A stretch of DNA of 9,508 bases from Desulfobulbaceae bacterium (GTDB taxonomy: Bacteria; Desulfobacterota; Desulfobulbia; Desulfobulbales; SURF-16): assembly GCA_024763495.1 (NCBI GenBank), contig JANTFJ010000075.1, positions 1-9,508 of the forward strand. The letters run 5' to 3'. Positions 1-6,897 of this stretch are shown here, piece after piece; position 1 is the stretch's first letter; each line of letters starts with the position of its first letter. A program made the position numbers and the translations under genes. The notes below the pieces were generated by a model that saw only the letters and a list, made by a program, of their open reading frames with translations, was not told the origin of the DNA and did not search any database.

Positions 1-142
1 TGCCTTGTTTGAGCCCGCAGGGCGAGTTTGGCAACTTTAGCGAAATGAGCCGTTGGAAAAACAGGCAATCGAGCGCCAGGAAGCGCTAAAAACAGCATGG
101 TTGACAGCATGCACGTTTCTAACCGGACAGTTCTGGATGCTG
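1..142. repeat. Candidate dispersed palindromic repeat after yidC
   Basis: I recognise no gene here. The segment is dense in short repeats. AGCGC (72-76) and GCGCT (83-87) form a stem with a 6-nt loop. TGACAGCAT (102-110) is matched by ATGCTGTCA (137-145), a 9-bp inverted repeat with a 26-nt loop whose right arm includes the yidC stop codon. ACAGCATG occurs twice in direct orientation (92-99 and 104-111). On the minus strand an ATG at 146 overlaps the yidC stop (ATGA) and stays open to the window edge, but the deduced peptide resembles no family I know, and khpB/jag, the usual gene after yidC, is not seen. The palindromes suggest a dispersed non-coding repeat or the end of a small mobile element. 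The repeats are seen directly; the dispersed nature is inference. Confidence 0.35.
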
Positions 143-1771
143 TCATACTTCTGTTTTTTTCATCACCATATACTGCTGGGCAATGGACAAAATATTATTC
201 ACCAACCAGTACAGTACCAGACCGGCAGGAAAATTCAAAAACATAAAGGTAAAAATAATGGGCATGAACAGCATCATCTTCGTCTGCAGGGCATCGCCGG
301 TCGTTGGGCTCATCTTTTGCTGCAAGAGCATGGTAACCCCCATTAAAATAGGGGTTACATAATAGGGATCTTTCGCCGCCAAATCCTGGATCCACCAGAA
401 AAAAGGAGAATGCCTGAGTTCAATGGCAACCATCAATCCCCGGTAAAGACCAAAAAAGACCGGGATCTGTACCACAATAGGCAAACAGCCGCCAAAAGGG
501 TTGACCTTATACGTCCGGTAGAGATCCATCATCTCTTTTTGCTGCCGGGCCTTGTCATCCTTGTATTTTTCCTTCATTTTGGCAACTTTGGGCTGGATGG
601 CCTTCATCTTGCTCATCGACTGGTAACTTTTCTGCGAAAGCGGATAGAAAACCAGTTTAATCAAAATGGTTACCAGAATAATCGCTAAACCGTAATTGTG
701 CAGGTAACGATTGAAGAACTTGAGCAATTGAACCAGTGGCCGGGCAATGATCCCAAACCAGCCAAAATCAACAGATTTATCAAGGTCAAGGTTAAACTTC
801 TTCAAATAATCAAATTCTTTCGGACCGACAAAAACTCTATAATTGCCACCTTCCTTCAATTTCATGCCGGTCTCAACAATGGTGGCCTCAGGTTTATCGA
901 TCACCCCGGCGGTTCTACCAACCGCAGAGGGCTCCTGAGGCATAATGGCCGCCAAAAAATATTTGCTGGTATAACCTATCCACTTGACTTTGCCATCCAG
1001 CTCCATTGTTTTAATATTTTTTTGTTTTTTGGATTGTTTGAAAAGCTTACCATCCACATAGGCCTGCGGCCCACTGTAGACATAGGACCTTTTCTTTTTG
1101 ACGTTGGGGAAAATTTCATGGGACCAGGCCAGGCTGGTTGAATCAAGGGATATCTTTGCCCCATGAGAATCATGTAGTTCATAGGAAAGATCAACATAAT
1201 ACTCGCCTGGATAAAAAACATATTTTTTCACCAGGACCATACCGTTTTCCAGGGCAGAACGGAGGGTAATCGGCAGGGGCTTATCATGCAGTTCCAAAGT
1301 CTTATCGTCTGTACTATCGGCTTTGTAAAGAAAACCCCGATCACTGAAAACCTTACCGCCCAGAGCAATTTTTCCTGACAAAGGAAGGTAGGAGCTATCA
1401 ACGACATTAACCATCTCGAGCAGGGGACTGTCGGCTGAAATATCTTTGCGATACTTTTTCAGGGTAAATTTCTTCATTACCCCCCCCGCCGTATCAATCA
1501 CGCAGGTATACAAAGACGATTCAATGGTGATATCCTCACCATCAACTTTCGGAGTGGGGGCACTGTGAGCTAGCCGGGGTGCGGCTTTTTCAGCCTTTGC
1601 TTCCACCGGAATGGCACTATCTTTTCCGGCCTTCGCTGCTGCTGGCTTCTGGGCAGCATGTTGAGCCACCGGCGGATTCGCGGGAACCGGCTTACGGGGA
1701 GGGAAAATAAATTGATAACCCATGAGGACAGCCAGAGATAAAGCAATGGCTAAAATGGTCCGTTTTTCCAT
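143..1771 (-). CDS. yidC: Membrane protein insertase YidC
   Basis: YidC inserts and folds inner-membrane proteins, alone or with SecYEG. The 542-residue length is typical of the Gram-negative form. Residues 5-23 form the first membrane helix, followed by an Ala/Lys/Pro-rich linker (about 25-75) and the large periplasmic beta-sandwich domain (about 78-340). The conserved insertase core follows: a helix at about 360-378, a charged cytoplasmic hairpin (380-425), then helices near 428-450, 472-485 and 497-527, with the family-like stretch NPFGGCLPIVVQIPVFFGLY (424-443). The hydrophilic-groove position that is Arg in E. coli (R366) appears to be Lys372 here (ILIKLVFYPL), a conservative change. The start is supported by GGAG at 1780-1777, five bases upstream. 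It is the last gene of the rpmH-rnpA-yidD-yidC cluster, 81 nt after yidD. Its stop codon lies in the arm of an inverted repeat. Confidence 0.98.
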   Translation of the reverse strand: MEKRTILAIALSLAVLMGYQFIFPPRKPVPANPPVAQHAAQKPAAAKAGKDSAIPVEAKAEKAAPRLAHSAPTPKVDGEDITIESSLYTCVIDTAGGVMKKFTLKKYRKDISADSPLLEMVNVVDSSYLPLSGKIALGGKVFSDRGFLYKADSTDDKTLELHDKPLPITLRSALENGMVLVKKYVFYPGEYYVDLSYELHDSHGAKISLDSTSLAWSHEIFPNVKKKRSYVYSGPQAYVDGKLFKQSKKQKNIKTMELDGKVKWIGYTSKYFLAAIMPQEPSAVGRTAGVIDKPEATIVETGMKLKEGGNYRVFVGPKEFDYLKKFNLDLDKSVDFGWFGIIARPLVQLLKFFNRYLHNYGLAIILVTILIKLVFYPLSQKSYQSMSKMKAIQPKVAKMKEKYKDDKARQQKEMMDLYRTYKVNPFGGCLPIVVQIPVFFGLYRGLMVAIELRHSPFFWWIQDLAAKDPYYVTPILMGVTMLLQQKMSPTTGDALQTKMMLFMPIIFTFMFLNFPAGLVLYWLVNNILSIAQQYMVMKKTEV

Positions 1772-1812
1772 AGATACTCCATGACCCTGGTTGGGCCAGT
1801 TAAAATTATTAC

Positions 1813-1841
1813 CCGGGATATGATCCTGAACGCATATCCGG
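1813..1841 (-). other. Intercistronic hairpin between yidD and yidC
   Basis: On the minus strand CCGGATAT (1841-1834) pairs with ATATCCCGG (1821-1813), giving eight base pairs with one bulged base and a 12-nt loop. An A/T-rich stretch, not a clean U tract, follows. It lies midway in the 81-nt yidD-yidC gap, ahead of the yidC ribosome binding site. It could be an RNA-processing or attenuation element; I would not call it a strong terminator because yidC depends on readthrough or its own promoter. Confidence 0.35.
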
Positions 1842-1852
1842 AAACAGGACGC

Positions 1853-2062
1853 TTAGGCCGGGTCACTGCCACCGGGAAAAAAGGGATTACAACGTAGAAT
1901 TCTCAAACCAGCTTTTATGGTTCCCCGGATAATGCCGTAACGTTCAATAGCATCCAGGGCATACTGGGAACAGGAAGGAACAAAGCGGCAGGAATGACCC
2001 ATATAGGGTGATATCAAGACCTGATAAATTTTTATTGGCACGCAATAAAGCTTTATCAACAT
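1853..2062 (-). CDS. yidD: Membrane protein insertion efficiency factor YidD
   Basis: YidD is a small membrane-associated protein that improves YidC-dependent insertion; its exact chemistry is not settled. At 69 residues it is of normal length. It shows the family pattern: an amphipathic N-terminus, YQVLISPY (13-20), the cysteine-containing CRFVPSCSQYA (25-35), then RCNPFFPGGSDP (57-68). The three conserved cysteines are at 25, 31 and 58. Its ATG overlaps the rnpA stop by seven bases (ATGTTGA, 2056-2062), and no good ribosome binding site precedes it, so translation is probably coupled to rnpA. Its place between rnpA and yidC is the standard arrangement. Confidence 0.96.
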   Translation of the reverse strand: MLIKLYCVPIKIYQVLISPYMGHSCRFVPSCSQYALDAIERYGIIRGTIKAGLRILRCNPFFPGGSDPA

Positions 2063-2433
2063 GTTGACACGTTTTTCGTCAAATTCCCCGATTTTTTCAT
2101 TCTCAATAAAAGAGGAGATAATTCCCGGACTACATCATCAAGAGAGACCAGGGAATAATTCTTTTTGACCACCACGGAATAATCCATACCCGGAAGAAAA
2201 AGGTCCTTGTGTAATCGGTAAAATTCTCGAAGCAACCGTTTTATCCGATTTCTTTTTACGGCATTACCAACTTTTTTACTAACAGTGACGCCAATGCGGG
2301 AAGGACCAGATCCCCGATCCAGGCAAAATATGATAAAATGAGCGCTGTACTTTTTCCGCCCCCGGGCAAAACATGCCAAAAAATCGCGACGCTTAAGAAT
2401 CCTTTCCTGCTGAGAAAAACCCTGTTTTTTCAT
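2056..2433 (-). CDS. rnpA: Ribonuclease P protein component
   Basis: RnpA is the protein cofactor of RNase P, which cuts 5' leaders from precursor tRNAs. The 125-residue length fits the family. The signature NAVKRNRIKRLLREFYR spans 57-73, including the RNR box at 61-63 that contacts the RNA subunit. The N-terminus has the usual ERILKRRDF (10-18), and VTVSKKVGNAVKRNR leads into the RNA-binding helix. The ATG lies five bases after the rpmH stop without a clear ribosome binding site, so translational reinitiation from rpmH is likely. The 3' end overlaps yidD by seven bases. The C-terminal tail after about residue 110 is basic and unremarkable. Confidence 0.97.
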   Translation of the reverse strand: MKKQGFSQQERILKRRDFLACFARGRKKYSAHFIIFCLDRGSGPSRIGVTVSKKVGNAVKRNRIKRLLREFYRLHKDLFLPGMDYSVVVKKNYSLVSLDDVVRELSPLLLRMKKSGNLTKNVSTC

Positions 2434-2438
2434 AAAAA

Positions 2439-2573
2439 CTATGGATTTAAGCGTTTTCTCCCCTTTTGCCTTCTTCTTTTCAAGATAAGTCTGCCAGCAG
2501 CAGTGCTCATGCGTCGACGAAAACCATGGGTTCTCTTCTTTTTTAAGTTACTGGGCTGAAATGTTCTTTTCAT
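2439..2573 (-). CDS. rpmH: 50S ribosomal protein L34
   Basis: Reading the minus strand from 2573 gives a 44-residue protein starting MKRTFQPSNLKKKRTHGF and ending RRRQKGRKRLNP, an unmistakable full-length L34. L34 is a highly basic protein of the large ribosomal subunit. About half the residues are Lys or Arg, with no acidic residues. A purine-rich ribosome binding site (GGGAAAGG, about 2593-2586) lies 12 bases upstream of the ATG. The stop is five bases before rnpA, the classic rpmH-rnpA pair. The gene lies 133 bases after the tRNA-Glu gene and could be transcribed from its own promoter or by readthrough from the tRNA pair. Confidence 0.97.
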   Translation of the reverse strand: MKRTFQPSNLKKKRTHGFRRRMSTAAGRLILKRRRQKGRKRLNP

Positions 2574-2634
2574 GGTTATTTATGACCTTTCCCGACTTGT
2601 CAACGCTCTCTACACCCGGCCTCTCATGGTGCTC

Positions 2635-2663
2635 CTATAAAAGCACAGGCATAAGCGTCATAA
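2635..2663 (-). promoter_or_regulatory. Possible rpmH promoter
   Basis: TTATGA (2663-2658), a 17-base spacer and TTATAG (2640-2635) resemble a weak sigma70-type promoter reading towards rpmH in the tRNA-Glu to rpmH gap. The octamer GGAGCACC occurs twice in this gap on the minus strand (2675-2668 and 2635-2628), exactly 40 bases apart; the second copy follows the -10-like hexamer. Neither hexamer is a good consensus match, so this is tentative. Confidence 0.25.
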
Positions 2664-2706
2664 TAAGGGTGCTCCACAATACGGCACCTCACCACCGATA
2701 CGCATA

Positions 2707-2782
2707 TGGTAGTCCCAACGGGACTCGAACCCGTGTCCCCGCCGTGAGAGGGCGATATCCTAGGCCACTAGACGATGGGACC
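2707..2782 (-). tRNA. tRNA-Glu (anticodon CUC)
   Basis: The 76-nt minus-strand sequence folds as a complete tRNA. The acceptor stem pairs GGTCCCA with TGGGACT (one G-U pair at position 1-72), followed by discriminator A and an encoded CCA. The anticodon stem-loop is TCGCC-CTCTCAC-GGCGG, placing CUC at the anticodon and so reading GAG. The T arm is ACGGG-TTCGAGT-CCCGT. The body closely resembles bacterial tRNA-Glu, including GTCTAG in the D arm. It follows tRNA-Gln by only four bases (TTTT), so the two are surely co-transcribed. A UUC-anticodon tRNA-Glu for GAA must exist elsewhere. Confidence 0.96.
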
Positions 2783-2786
2783 AAAA

Positions 2787-2860
2787 TGGCTGGGAGACCA
2801 GGATTCGAACCTGGGTTGACGGAGTCAGAGTCCGTAGTCCTGCCGCTAGACGATCCCCCA
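2787..2860 (-). tRNA. tRNA-Gln (anticodon CUG)
   Basis: A 74-nt minus-strand cloverleaf. The acceptor stem is TGGGGGA with TCTCCCA (one G-U pair), then discriminator G and an encoded CCA. The U1-A72 first pair is typical of tRNA-Gln. The anticodon arm is ACGGA-CTCTGAC-TCCGT with CUG, reading CAG. The T arm is CCAGG-TTCGAAT-CCTGG. It is the first gene of the tandem tRNA pair. Its 5' half (ATCGTCTAG then GGC) matches the neighbouring tRNA-Glu, as expected of these related acceptors. The UUG isoacceptor is not in the window. Confidence 0.96.
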
Positions 2861-2879
2861 GCATAAATTTGCGTCGGCG

Positions 2880-2908
2880 AAACTAACACCAATAACTTGA
2901 TTTGTCAA
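2880..2908 (-). promoter_or_regulatory. Promoter of the tRNA-Gln/Glu pair
   Basis: A perfect -35 TTGACA (2908-2903), a 17-base spacer and a weak -10 TAGTTT (2885-2880) lie just upstream of tRNA-Gln, placing transcription start near 2873 and a leader of about 13 nt. The bases after the -10 are G+C-rich (CGCCGACGC), the kind of discriminator known to make stable-RNA promoters sensitive to ppGpp. The elements are seen; stringent control is inferred. Confidence 0.6.
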
Positions 2909-2973
2909 TCACATATTCTTTCCAATCGTCGGAAAAATTCAGTACTGCCCGGTAAAAAGTTTGTACAATACCT

Positions 2974-3035
2974 CGCCATGACGCTGGCGGCCACGTAACA
3001 ACGAAGATGGGGTTTTAATGAAACCATCGACGTTG
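2974..3035 (-). terminator. Tandem hairpins after gyrB, possible transcript end
   Basis: Fifteen bases after the gyrB stop, the minus strand can form a long hairpin. CAACG (3035-3031) pairs with CGTTG (3003-2999), and inside it GATGG (3028-3024) pairs with CCATC (3010-3006) across a 2x2 internal loop. A second stem, CGCCA/TGGCG (2989-2985 with 2978-2974), has a 6-nt loop. No U tract directly follows either, although TTTTT occurs about 15 bases beyond the second. It separates gyrB from the tRNA promoter and probably ends or processes the gyrB transcript, but it is not a textbook intrinsic terminator. Confidence 0.4.
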
Positions 3036-3049
3036 AGTTAGGCAAGATA

Positions 3050-5434
3050 TTAAACATCCAGGTTGGAAACCAGGAGGGCATTATCCTCGATAAAATTCCT
3101 CCGTGGAGCAATCTGGTCTCCCATTAATACAGTAAATATCTCATCCGCTTCAACATCGTCCTCCACCCTCACCTGCAGGAGTTTTCTACTCTCGGGATTC
3201 ATCGTCGTTTCCCATAATTGATCTGGATTCATCTCTCCCAGGCCTTTATATCGCTGAATAGACGTGCCGGACTTCCCAATTTCCAGTATTTTCAGCAGCA
3301 GCTCTTCCTTGGTTTCCACTTCCTGTACATCACTTTTATTCATCAACATGAAGGGTGGATTTTCAAGTTGTTTTAAACTTTCATTAAGCTGGACAAGGGT
3401 TTCAAATTCAATAGATTTTATCAATCTCATATCAAGGGGGAAAACCCTTTTTCCCTGTTCATCCGCAATGATCAACTTGGTAATGTTGCTTTCCTCATCA
3501 AAAGAAAACTCTTTAATCTGCATCTTTTTTTCCACCAGGAGTGCGGCAAAATTCTTTATTTTTCTTTCATCCTGGAGCTGTTCACGACTGGTAATATTCT
3601 TTTTCATCAACAGCTTAATAAACTGCGGCGTATAACCTTTTTTCACCAGTCTATCCATAAAATATTTGTAGGAAACCAGTTTAAGAAGTATCTGCACTAA
3701 CGCCGGACCCCTTATTTCCCGACTGGATTTTTTGATGGTGACCACCATATCCTTCGTATTTTTTTTAATGATAAATTCATTCAACTCCTTATCCGTACTC
3801 AGGTATTCCGAAGATTTTCCCCGGCTGACTCGATAAAGTGGCGGTTGGGCAATAAACAGATGACCTTGCTCCACAAGGGAAGTCATCTGGCGAAAAAAGA
3901 AGGTTAACAACAAAGTACGAATATGAGATCCGTCAACATCCGCATCCGTCATGATAATAATCCGATTATAGCGCAATTTTTCCAGGCTGAATTCATCCGG
4001 ACCAATACCGGTTCCCAGCGCCGCGATCAGGGTTTTTATTTCTTCACTGGCCAACATTTTATCAAAACGGGCCTTTTCTATATTCAGTATTTTTCCCTTA
4101 AGGGGCAGAATAGCCTGATTTTTACGATCCCTCCCCTGTTTGGCCGAACCACCGGCAGAATCACCCTCGACAATGAATATTTCACAAAACTGGGCGTCTT
4201 TTTCCTGACAATCAGCGAGTTTCCCCGGCAACATGGATGATTCCAATAAACCTTTTCTGCGGGTTAATTCACGTGCCTTCCGTGCCGCTTCCCGAGCTCT
4301 GGCGGCATCTACTATTTTATGGATAATCGTATTGCCGATGCCGGGATTTTCCTCAAGGAAATTACCCAAACGTTCATTAATCAGTGATTCTACCAGTCCT
4401 TTTACTTCACTATTGCCCAATTTAGTTTTCGTTTGTCCCTCAAACTGGGGATCAGGTATTTTGACACTGATAACGGCAATCAGACCTTCACGTATATCAT
4501 CACCACTGATGTTAACTTTCTTCCCTTTCAGGATATTTTTTGCATTGATATAACTGTTGATCGTCCGGGTTACCGCCGCCTTAAACCCAACCAGATGACT
4601 TCCTCCCTCGTGGGTATTAATATTATTTGCAAAAGTGTAAATTTGCTCTTTATAGCCATTATTATACTGCATGGCTACCTCGATCTCCACATCTTCCCTT
4701 TTTCCGGAAATATATATAGGCTGTTTATGTAAAGGCGACTTATTTTTCCCCAAATACTCCACAAAGGAGATAATTCCACCTTCATACAAAAACTCACGTT
4801 TTTTTCCGCCATTCCGTTCATCTTCAACAATAATTTTTATGCCGGAGTTTAAAAAAGCAAGTTCTCTCAAGCGTCTCGTAATAATGTCAAAATTAAAAGT
4901 TGTCTGTTCAAATATTTCCGGGTCAGGCTTGCAGTGAACTCGGGTTCCCGTTCGTCGTGTTTTTCCAATAACGGTCAATTCCGTAATTTTATGACCCCGC
5001 TCATACCGCTGGGTATACACTTTCCCATCCCGACGTATTTCTATTTCCAAATACTCCGTTAAGGCATTGACCACAGAAACACCTACACCATGCAATCCTC
5101 CTGATACTTTATAAGCCGAATTATCAAATTTTCCCCCCGCGTGAAGTTTTGTCAAAACCAACTCCACCGCAGTCAGGCCTGTTTGAGCATGAATGTCAAC
5201 GGGGATACCCCGTCCATCATCTTCGACCGTTACCGAATCATCCACATGCACTGTTACCGATATATTTTTACAGTACCCTGCCAAAGCTTCATCAATACTG
5301 TTATCTACTAATTCATAAATCAGGTGATGCAAACCGGCTACATCCGTACTGCCGATATACATGGCCGGCCTTTTCCTTACCGCTTCCAATCCTTCTAAAA
5401 GCTTAATTTCCTCAGCATTATATGTTTTTGTCAT
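3050..5434 (-). CDS. gyrB: DNA gyrase subunit B
   Basis: GyrB supplies the ATPase of gyrase, which introduces negative supercoils with GyrA. Numbering from the ATG at 5434 (794 residues), the GHKL ATPase has VDNSIDEALAG (43-53, catalytic-site Asn45 region), DDGRGIP (72-78) and the GLHGVGVS lid (113-120). The QTK loop is at 334-336. The TOPRIM domain carries EGDSAGGS (423-430) and the metal-binding DADVDGSH (497-504). RYKGLGEMNPDQLWETTM (728-745) marks the GyrA-contacting tail. A proteobacterial-type insertion fills about 540-715, explaining the length compared with about 640 in Bacillus. In-frame ATGs lie at 5449, 5440 and 5434. I prefer 5434 because AAGGA sits five bases upstream and the protein then begins MTKTYN like other GyrB. 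There is no recF between dnaN and gyrB, and no gyrA follows. Confidence 0.98.
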   Translation of the reverse strand: MTKTYNAEEIKLLEGLEAVRKRPAMYIGSTDVAGLHHLIYELVDNSIDEALAGYCKNISVTVHVDDSVTVEDDGRGIPVDIHAQTGLTAVELVLTKLHAGGKFDNSAYKVSGGLHGVGVSVVNALTEYLEIEIRRDGKVYTQRYERGHKITELTVIGKTRRTGTRVHCKPDPEIFEQTTFNFDIITRRLRELAFLNSGIKIIVEDERNGGKKREFLYEGGIISFVEYLGKNKSPLHKQPIYISGKREDVEIEVAMQYNNGYKEQIYTFANNINTHEGGSHLVGFKAAVTRTINSYINAKNILKGKKVNISGDDIREGLIAVISVKIPDPQFEGQTKTKLGNSEVKGLVESLINERLGNFLEENPGIGNTIIHKIVDAARAREAARKARELTRRKGLLESSMLPGKLADCQEKDAQFCEIFIVEGDSAGGSAKQGRDRKNQAILPLKGKILNIEKARFDKMLASEEIKTLIAALGTGIGPDEFSLEKLRYNRIIIMTDADVDGSHIRTLLLTFFFRQMTSLVEQGHLFIAQPPLYRVSRGKSSEYLSTDKELNEFIIKKNTKDMVVTIKKSSREIRGPALVQILLKLVSYKYFMDRLVKKGYTPQFIKLLMKKNITSREQLQDERKIKNFAALLVEKKMQIKEFSFDEESNITKLIIADEQGKRVFPLDMRLIKSIEFETLVQLNESLKQLENPPFMLMNKSDVQEVETKEELLLKILEIGKSGTSIQRYKGLGEMNPDQLWETTMNPESRKLLQVRVEDDVEADEIFTVLMGDQIAPRRNFIEDNALLVSNLDV

Positions 5435-5523
5435 TGTCATCCTTATCATCCCAAATATGTATTATTTACCAAGAGTATCCGGTATACTTTTTGCGTTGTT
5501 TTGAAGTCGGCAACCAGTGCTCC

Positions 5524-6651
5524 TCACCTTTTCATCGGCATAATCCCATTAATATTATTATCGTTTCCACTTTCTTTAAAAATACAAGGCTGCATTCCGC
5601 TACTGATATAAAGATTTATGTCTTTAGCCGACGATACCTGGAGAAAATCCAAAAGATAACGAATATTAAAAGAAACAGTAAAAGGCTCCCCGCTAAAAGA
5701 TACTATCATATCTTCCTGGGCGTTTCCCATCTCAGGATTATTAATATTGATAGTCACTTTATTTTCACTGAATCTCATGATTATCCCTTTATATTTATCA
5801 TGGGCAAGAATATTCATTCTTTTTAAAATCTGCAAAAAATGATCCCTGTCCAGTTTAATATCATGGGAGAAACTTGCAGGTATCATTTTGCGATAGTCTG
5901 GAAAATTTCCATTGAGCATTCTTAAAATCATGATGAACGTTTCACCCGTTACATAAACATCATTGCCGGTAAAACTTATTTGAAGTGTTTCTTCATCTGA
6001 AAAAACATTTTTTATTTCCATCAGACTTTTTCTGGAAAAAATGCGACTTTCACCAAGGTTTATATGGCCATCAACTTTATCCGTCTTAGCTACGGAAACC
6101 CTATGCCCATCAGTGGAAACAAAGGTTAATTGCGTGATATCCTTATTATCGTTTGTAGAATCAACCTCAACATAAATGCCTTCCAAATTGTAGCGGGGGT
6201 CAGAAATACGAGCAACGGAAAATACCGTTCTTTCTATCAGGTTTTTCAACTCTTCCGCCTTGATAGTGAAAAAATCTTCCGGGGGATTAAAATCTATAAC
6301 CGGAAAATCTTCCCATTTGGCACTGAGGATATGAAAAAAACTTTTATTGTCCCTGATAGTTATGAGATTATCGTCCTCCTTTTTTTCTAAAATAATATTG
6401 TCATCATCCAAGCTTCTTATGATTTCAAATATTTTCTTTCCATTGACACAAATAATACCTGCCTCTTTCATGATAATAGGAAGTGTAGCTCTGGCGCTAC
6501 AATCAATATCAAAAGCTGTAATGGAAGCAGTATTATTTTCAGCTTTAATCAAAATATTATGGGAATACTGGAGGGCTGATGTTTTTTCCAGGATATATTG
6601 AATTTTTTGTAAGCTGCTCATTAAATAATTTCTTTTTATGATTATTTCCAT
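5524..6651 (-). CDS. dnaN: DNA polymerase III beta subunit (sliding clamp)
   Basis: DnaN forms the ring-shaped clamp that tethers DNA polymerase III to DNA and is a docking site for repair and Hda-type proteins. The 375-residue length is normal for the three-domain clamp. Recognisable pieces are the N-terminal start with LQKIQYILEKTSALQY, the central EELKNLIERTVFSVA (domain 2 start, about 132), STDGHRVSVAKTD, MLNGNFPDYRKMIP (around 245-258) and the C-terminal PMKR ending, the usual terminus lining the peptide-binding pocket. The start is supported by AAGGA at 6663-6659, seven bases upstream. Codon use is strongly A/T-biased: a 60-base block at 6361-6420 has 17 G/C by hand count. It lies downstream of dnaA with its own likely promoter and 74 bases upstream of the 5449 ATG of gyrB. 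Confidence 0.98.
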   Translation of the reverse strand: MEIIIKRNYLMSSLQKIQYILEKTSALQYSHNILIKAENNTASITAFDIDCSARATLPIIMKEAGIICVNGKKIFEIIRSLDDDNIILEKKEDDNLITIRDNKSFFHILSAKWEDFPVIDFNPPEDFFTIKAEELKNLIERTVFSVARISDPRYNLEGIYVEVDSTNDNKDITQLTFVSTDGHRVSVAKTDKVDGHINLGESRIFSRKSLMEIKNVFSDEETLQISFTGNDVYVTGETFIMILRMLNGNFPDYRKMIPASFSHDIKLDRDHFLQILKRMNILAHDKYKGIIMRFSENKVTININNPEMGNAQEDMIVSFSGEPFTVSFNIRYLLDFLQVSSAKDINLYISSGMQPCIFKESGNDNNINGIMPMKR

Positions 6652-6707
6652 TGTATATTCCTTAAAATATTAAAAAAATATAGTAGTAATAGTAAAAGCT
6701 GTTAATT

Positions 6708-6716
6708 TGTGTATAA
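6708..6716 (-). promoter_or_regulatory. DnaA box (TTATACACA)
   Basis: The minus strand reads TTATACACA, fitting TTWTNCACA exactly and differing from the strong consensus TTATCCACA at one base. It sits just downstream of the predicted dnaN transcription start and within the candidate oriC, so DnaA bound here could act in initiation, in control of dnaN, or both. Confidence 0.55.
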
Positions 6717-6726
6717 GTATGTTAAC

Positions 6727-6756
6727 TCTATAATTTTATTAAATAATAACTGTCAA
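6727..6756 (-). promoter_or_regulatory. Probable dnaN promoter
   Basis: A perfect -35 TTGACA (6756-6751) is followed by an 18-base spacer and TATAGA (6732-6727), a four-of-six match to TATAAT. Transcription would start near 6720, about 70 bases before the dnaN ATG. The -10 overlaps one copy of the repeated GTTAACTC, and a DnaA box lies immediately downstream. Confidence 0.5.
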
Positions 6757-6897
6757 ATTCCCTGTTGATAGAAATTGGTTTTTTAAAGGACATAAAACAA
6801 ATTTTTTTTTAAAGGGGATAATTTTGTTTTTCTATCACATGAAAAAACAAGTTAACTCAAAAATAATTGACAGAGTAGTAAACAACAATTCAAAGTC

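Larger units (their letters stand above)
6652..6897. other. Candidate oriC in the dnaA-dnaN spacer
   Basis: This 246-base gene-free stretch is the most A+T-rich in the window (51 G/C of 240 by hand count over 6661-6900). It contains one perfect match to the DnaA-box pattern TTWTNCACA and three 7-of-9 matches to TTATCCACA: CTATCAACA (6771-6763, minus), TTATCCCCT (6821-6813, minus) and TCTATCACA (6831-6839, plus). GTTAACTC is repeated at 6721-6728 and 6851-6858, 130 bases apart. Long T and A runs (6801-6813) could serve as an unwinding element. Origins next to dnaA are common, but the boxes are sparse, and the dnaA-cbiB gap (8245-8466) is the competing location. Confidence 0.45.

Noticed and set aside
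53..346. 97-codon plus-strand open frame at the left edge
   Set aside because: Most of it is antisense to the C-terminal coding region of yidC; the remainder lies in repeat-like sequence. No recognisable family.
698..1141. 147-codon plus-strand open frame
   Set aside because: Lies wholly antisense inside yidC, whose protein is unmistakable.
2561..2866. Open frames on both strands across the tRNA genes (also 2689-2892 minus)
   Set aside because: They run through two complete tRNA cloverleafs; peptides with SNPGLPAIL-like stretches are the usual artefact of translating tRNA genes.
2905..3111. 68-codon minus-strand open frame after gyrB
   Set aside because: Overlaps the gyrB 3' end in another frame and spans the hairpins and tRNA promoter; no family resemblance or ribosome binding site.
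3923..4937. Several plus-strand open frames of 88-106 codons
   Set aside because: All are antisense to the conserved TOPRIM and ATPase regions of gyrB.
5450..5523. A degraded recF between dnaN and gyrB
   Set aside because: The gap is only 74 bases and shows no RecF-like coding; recF is simply absent here.
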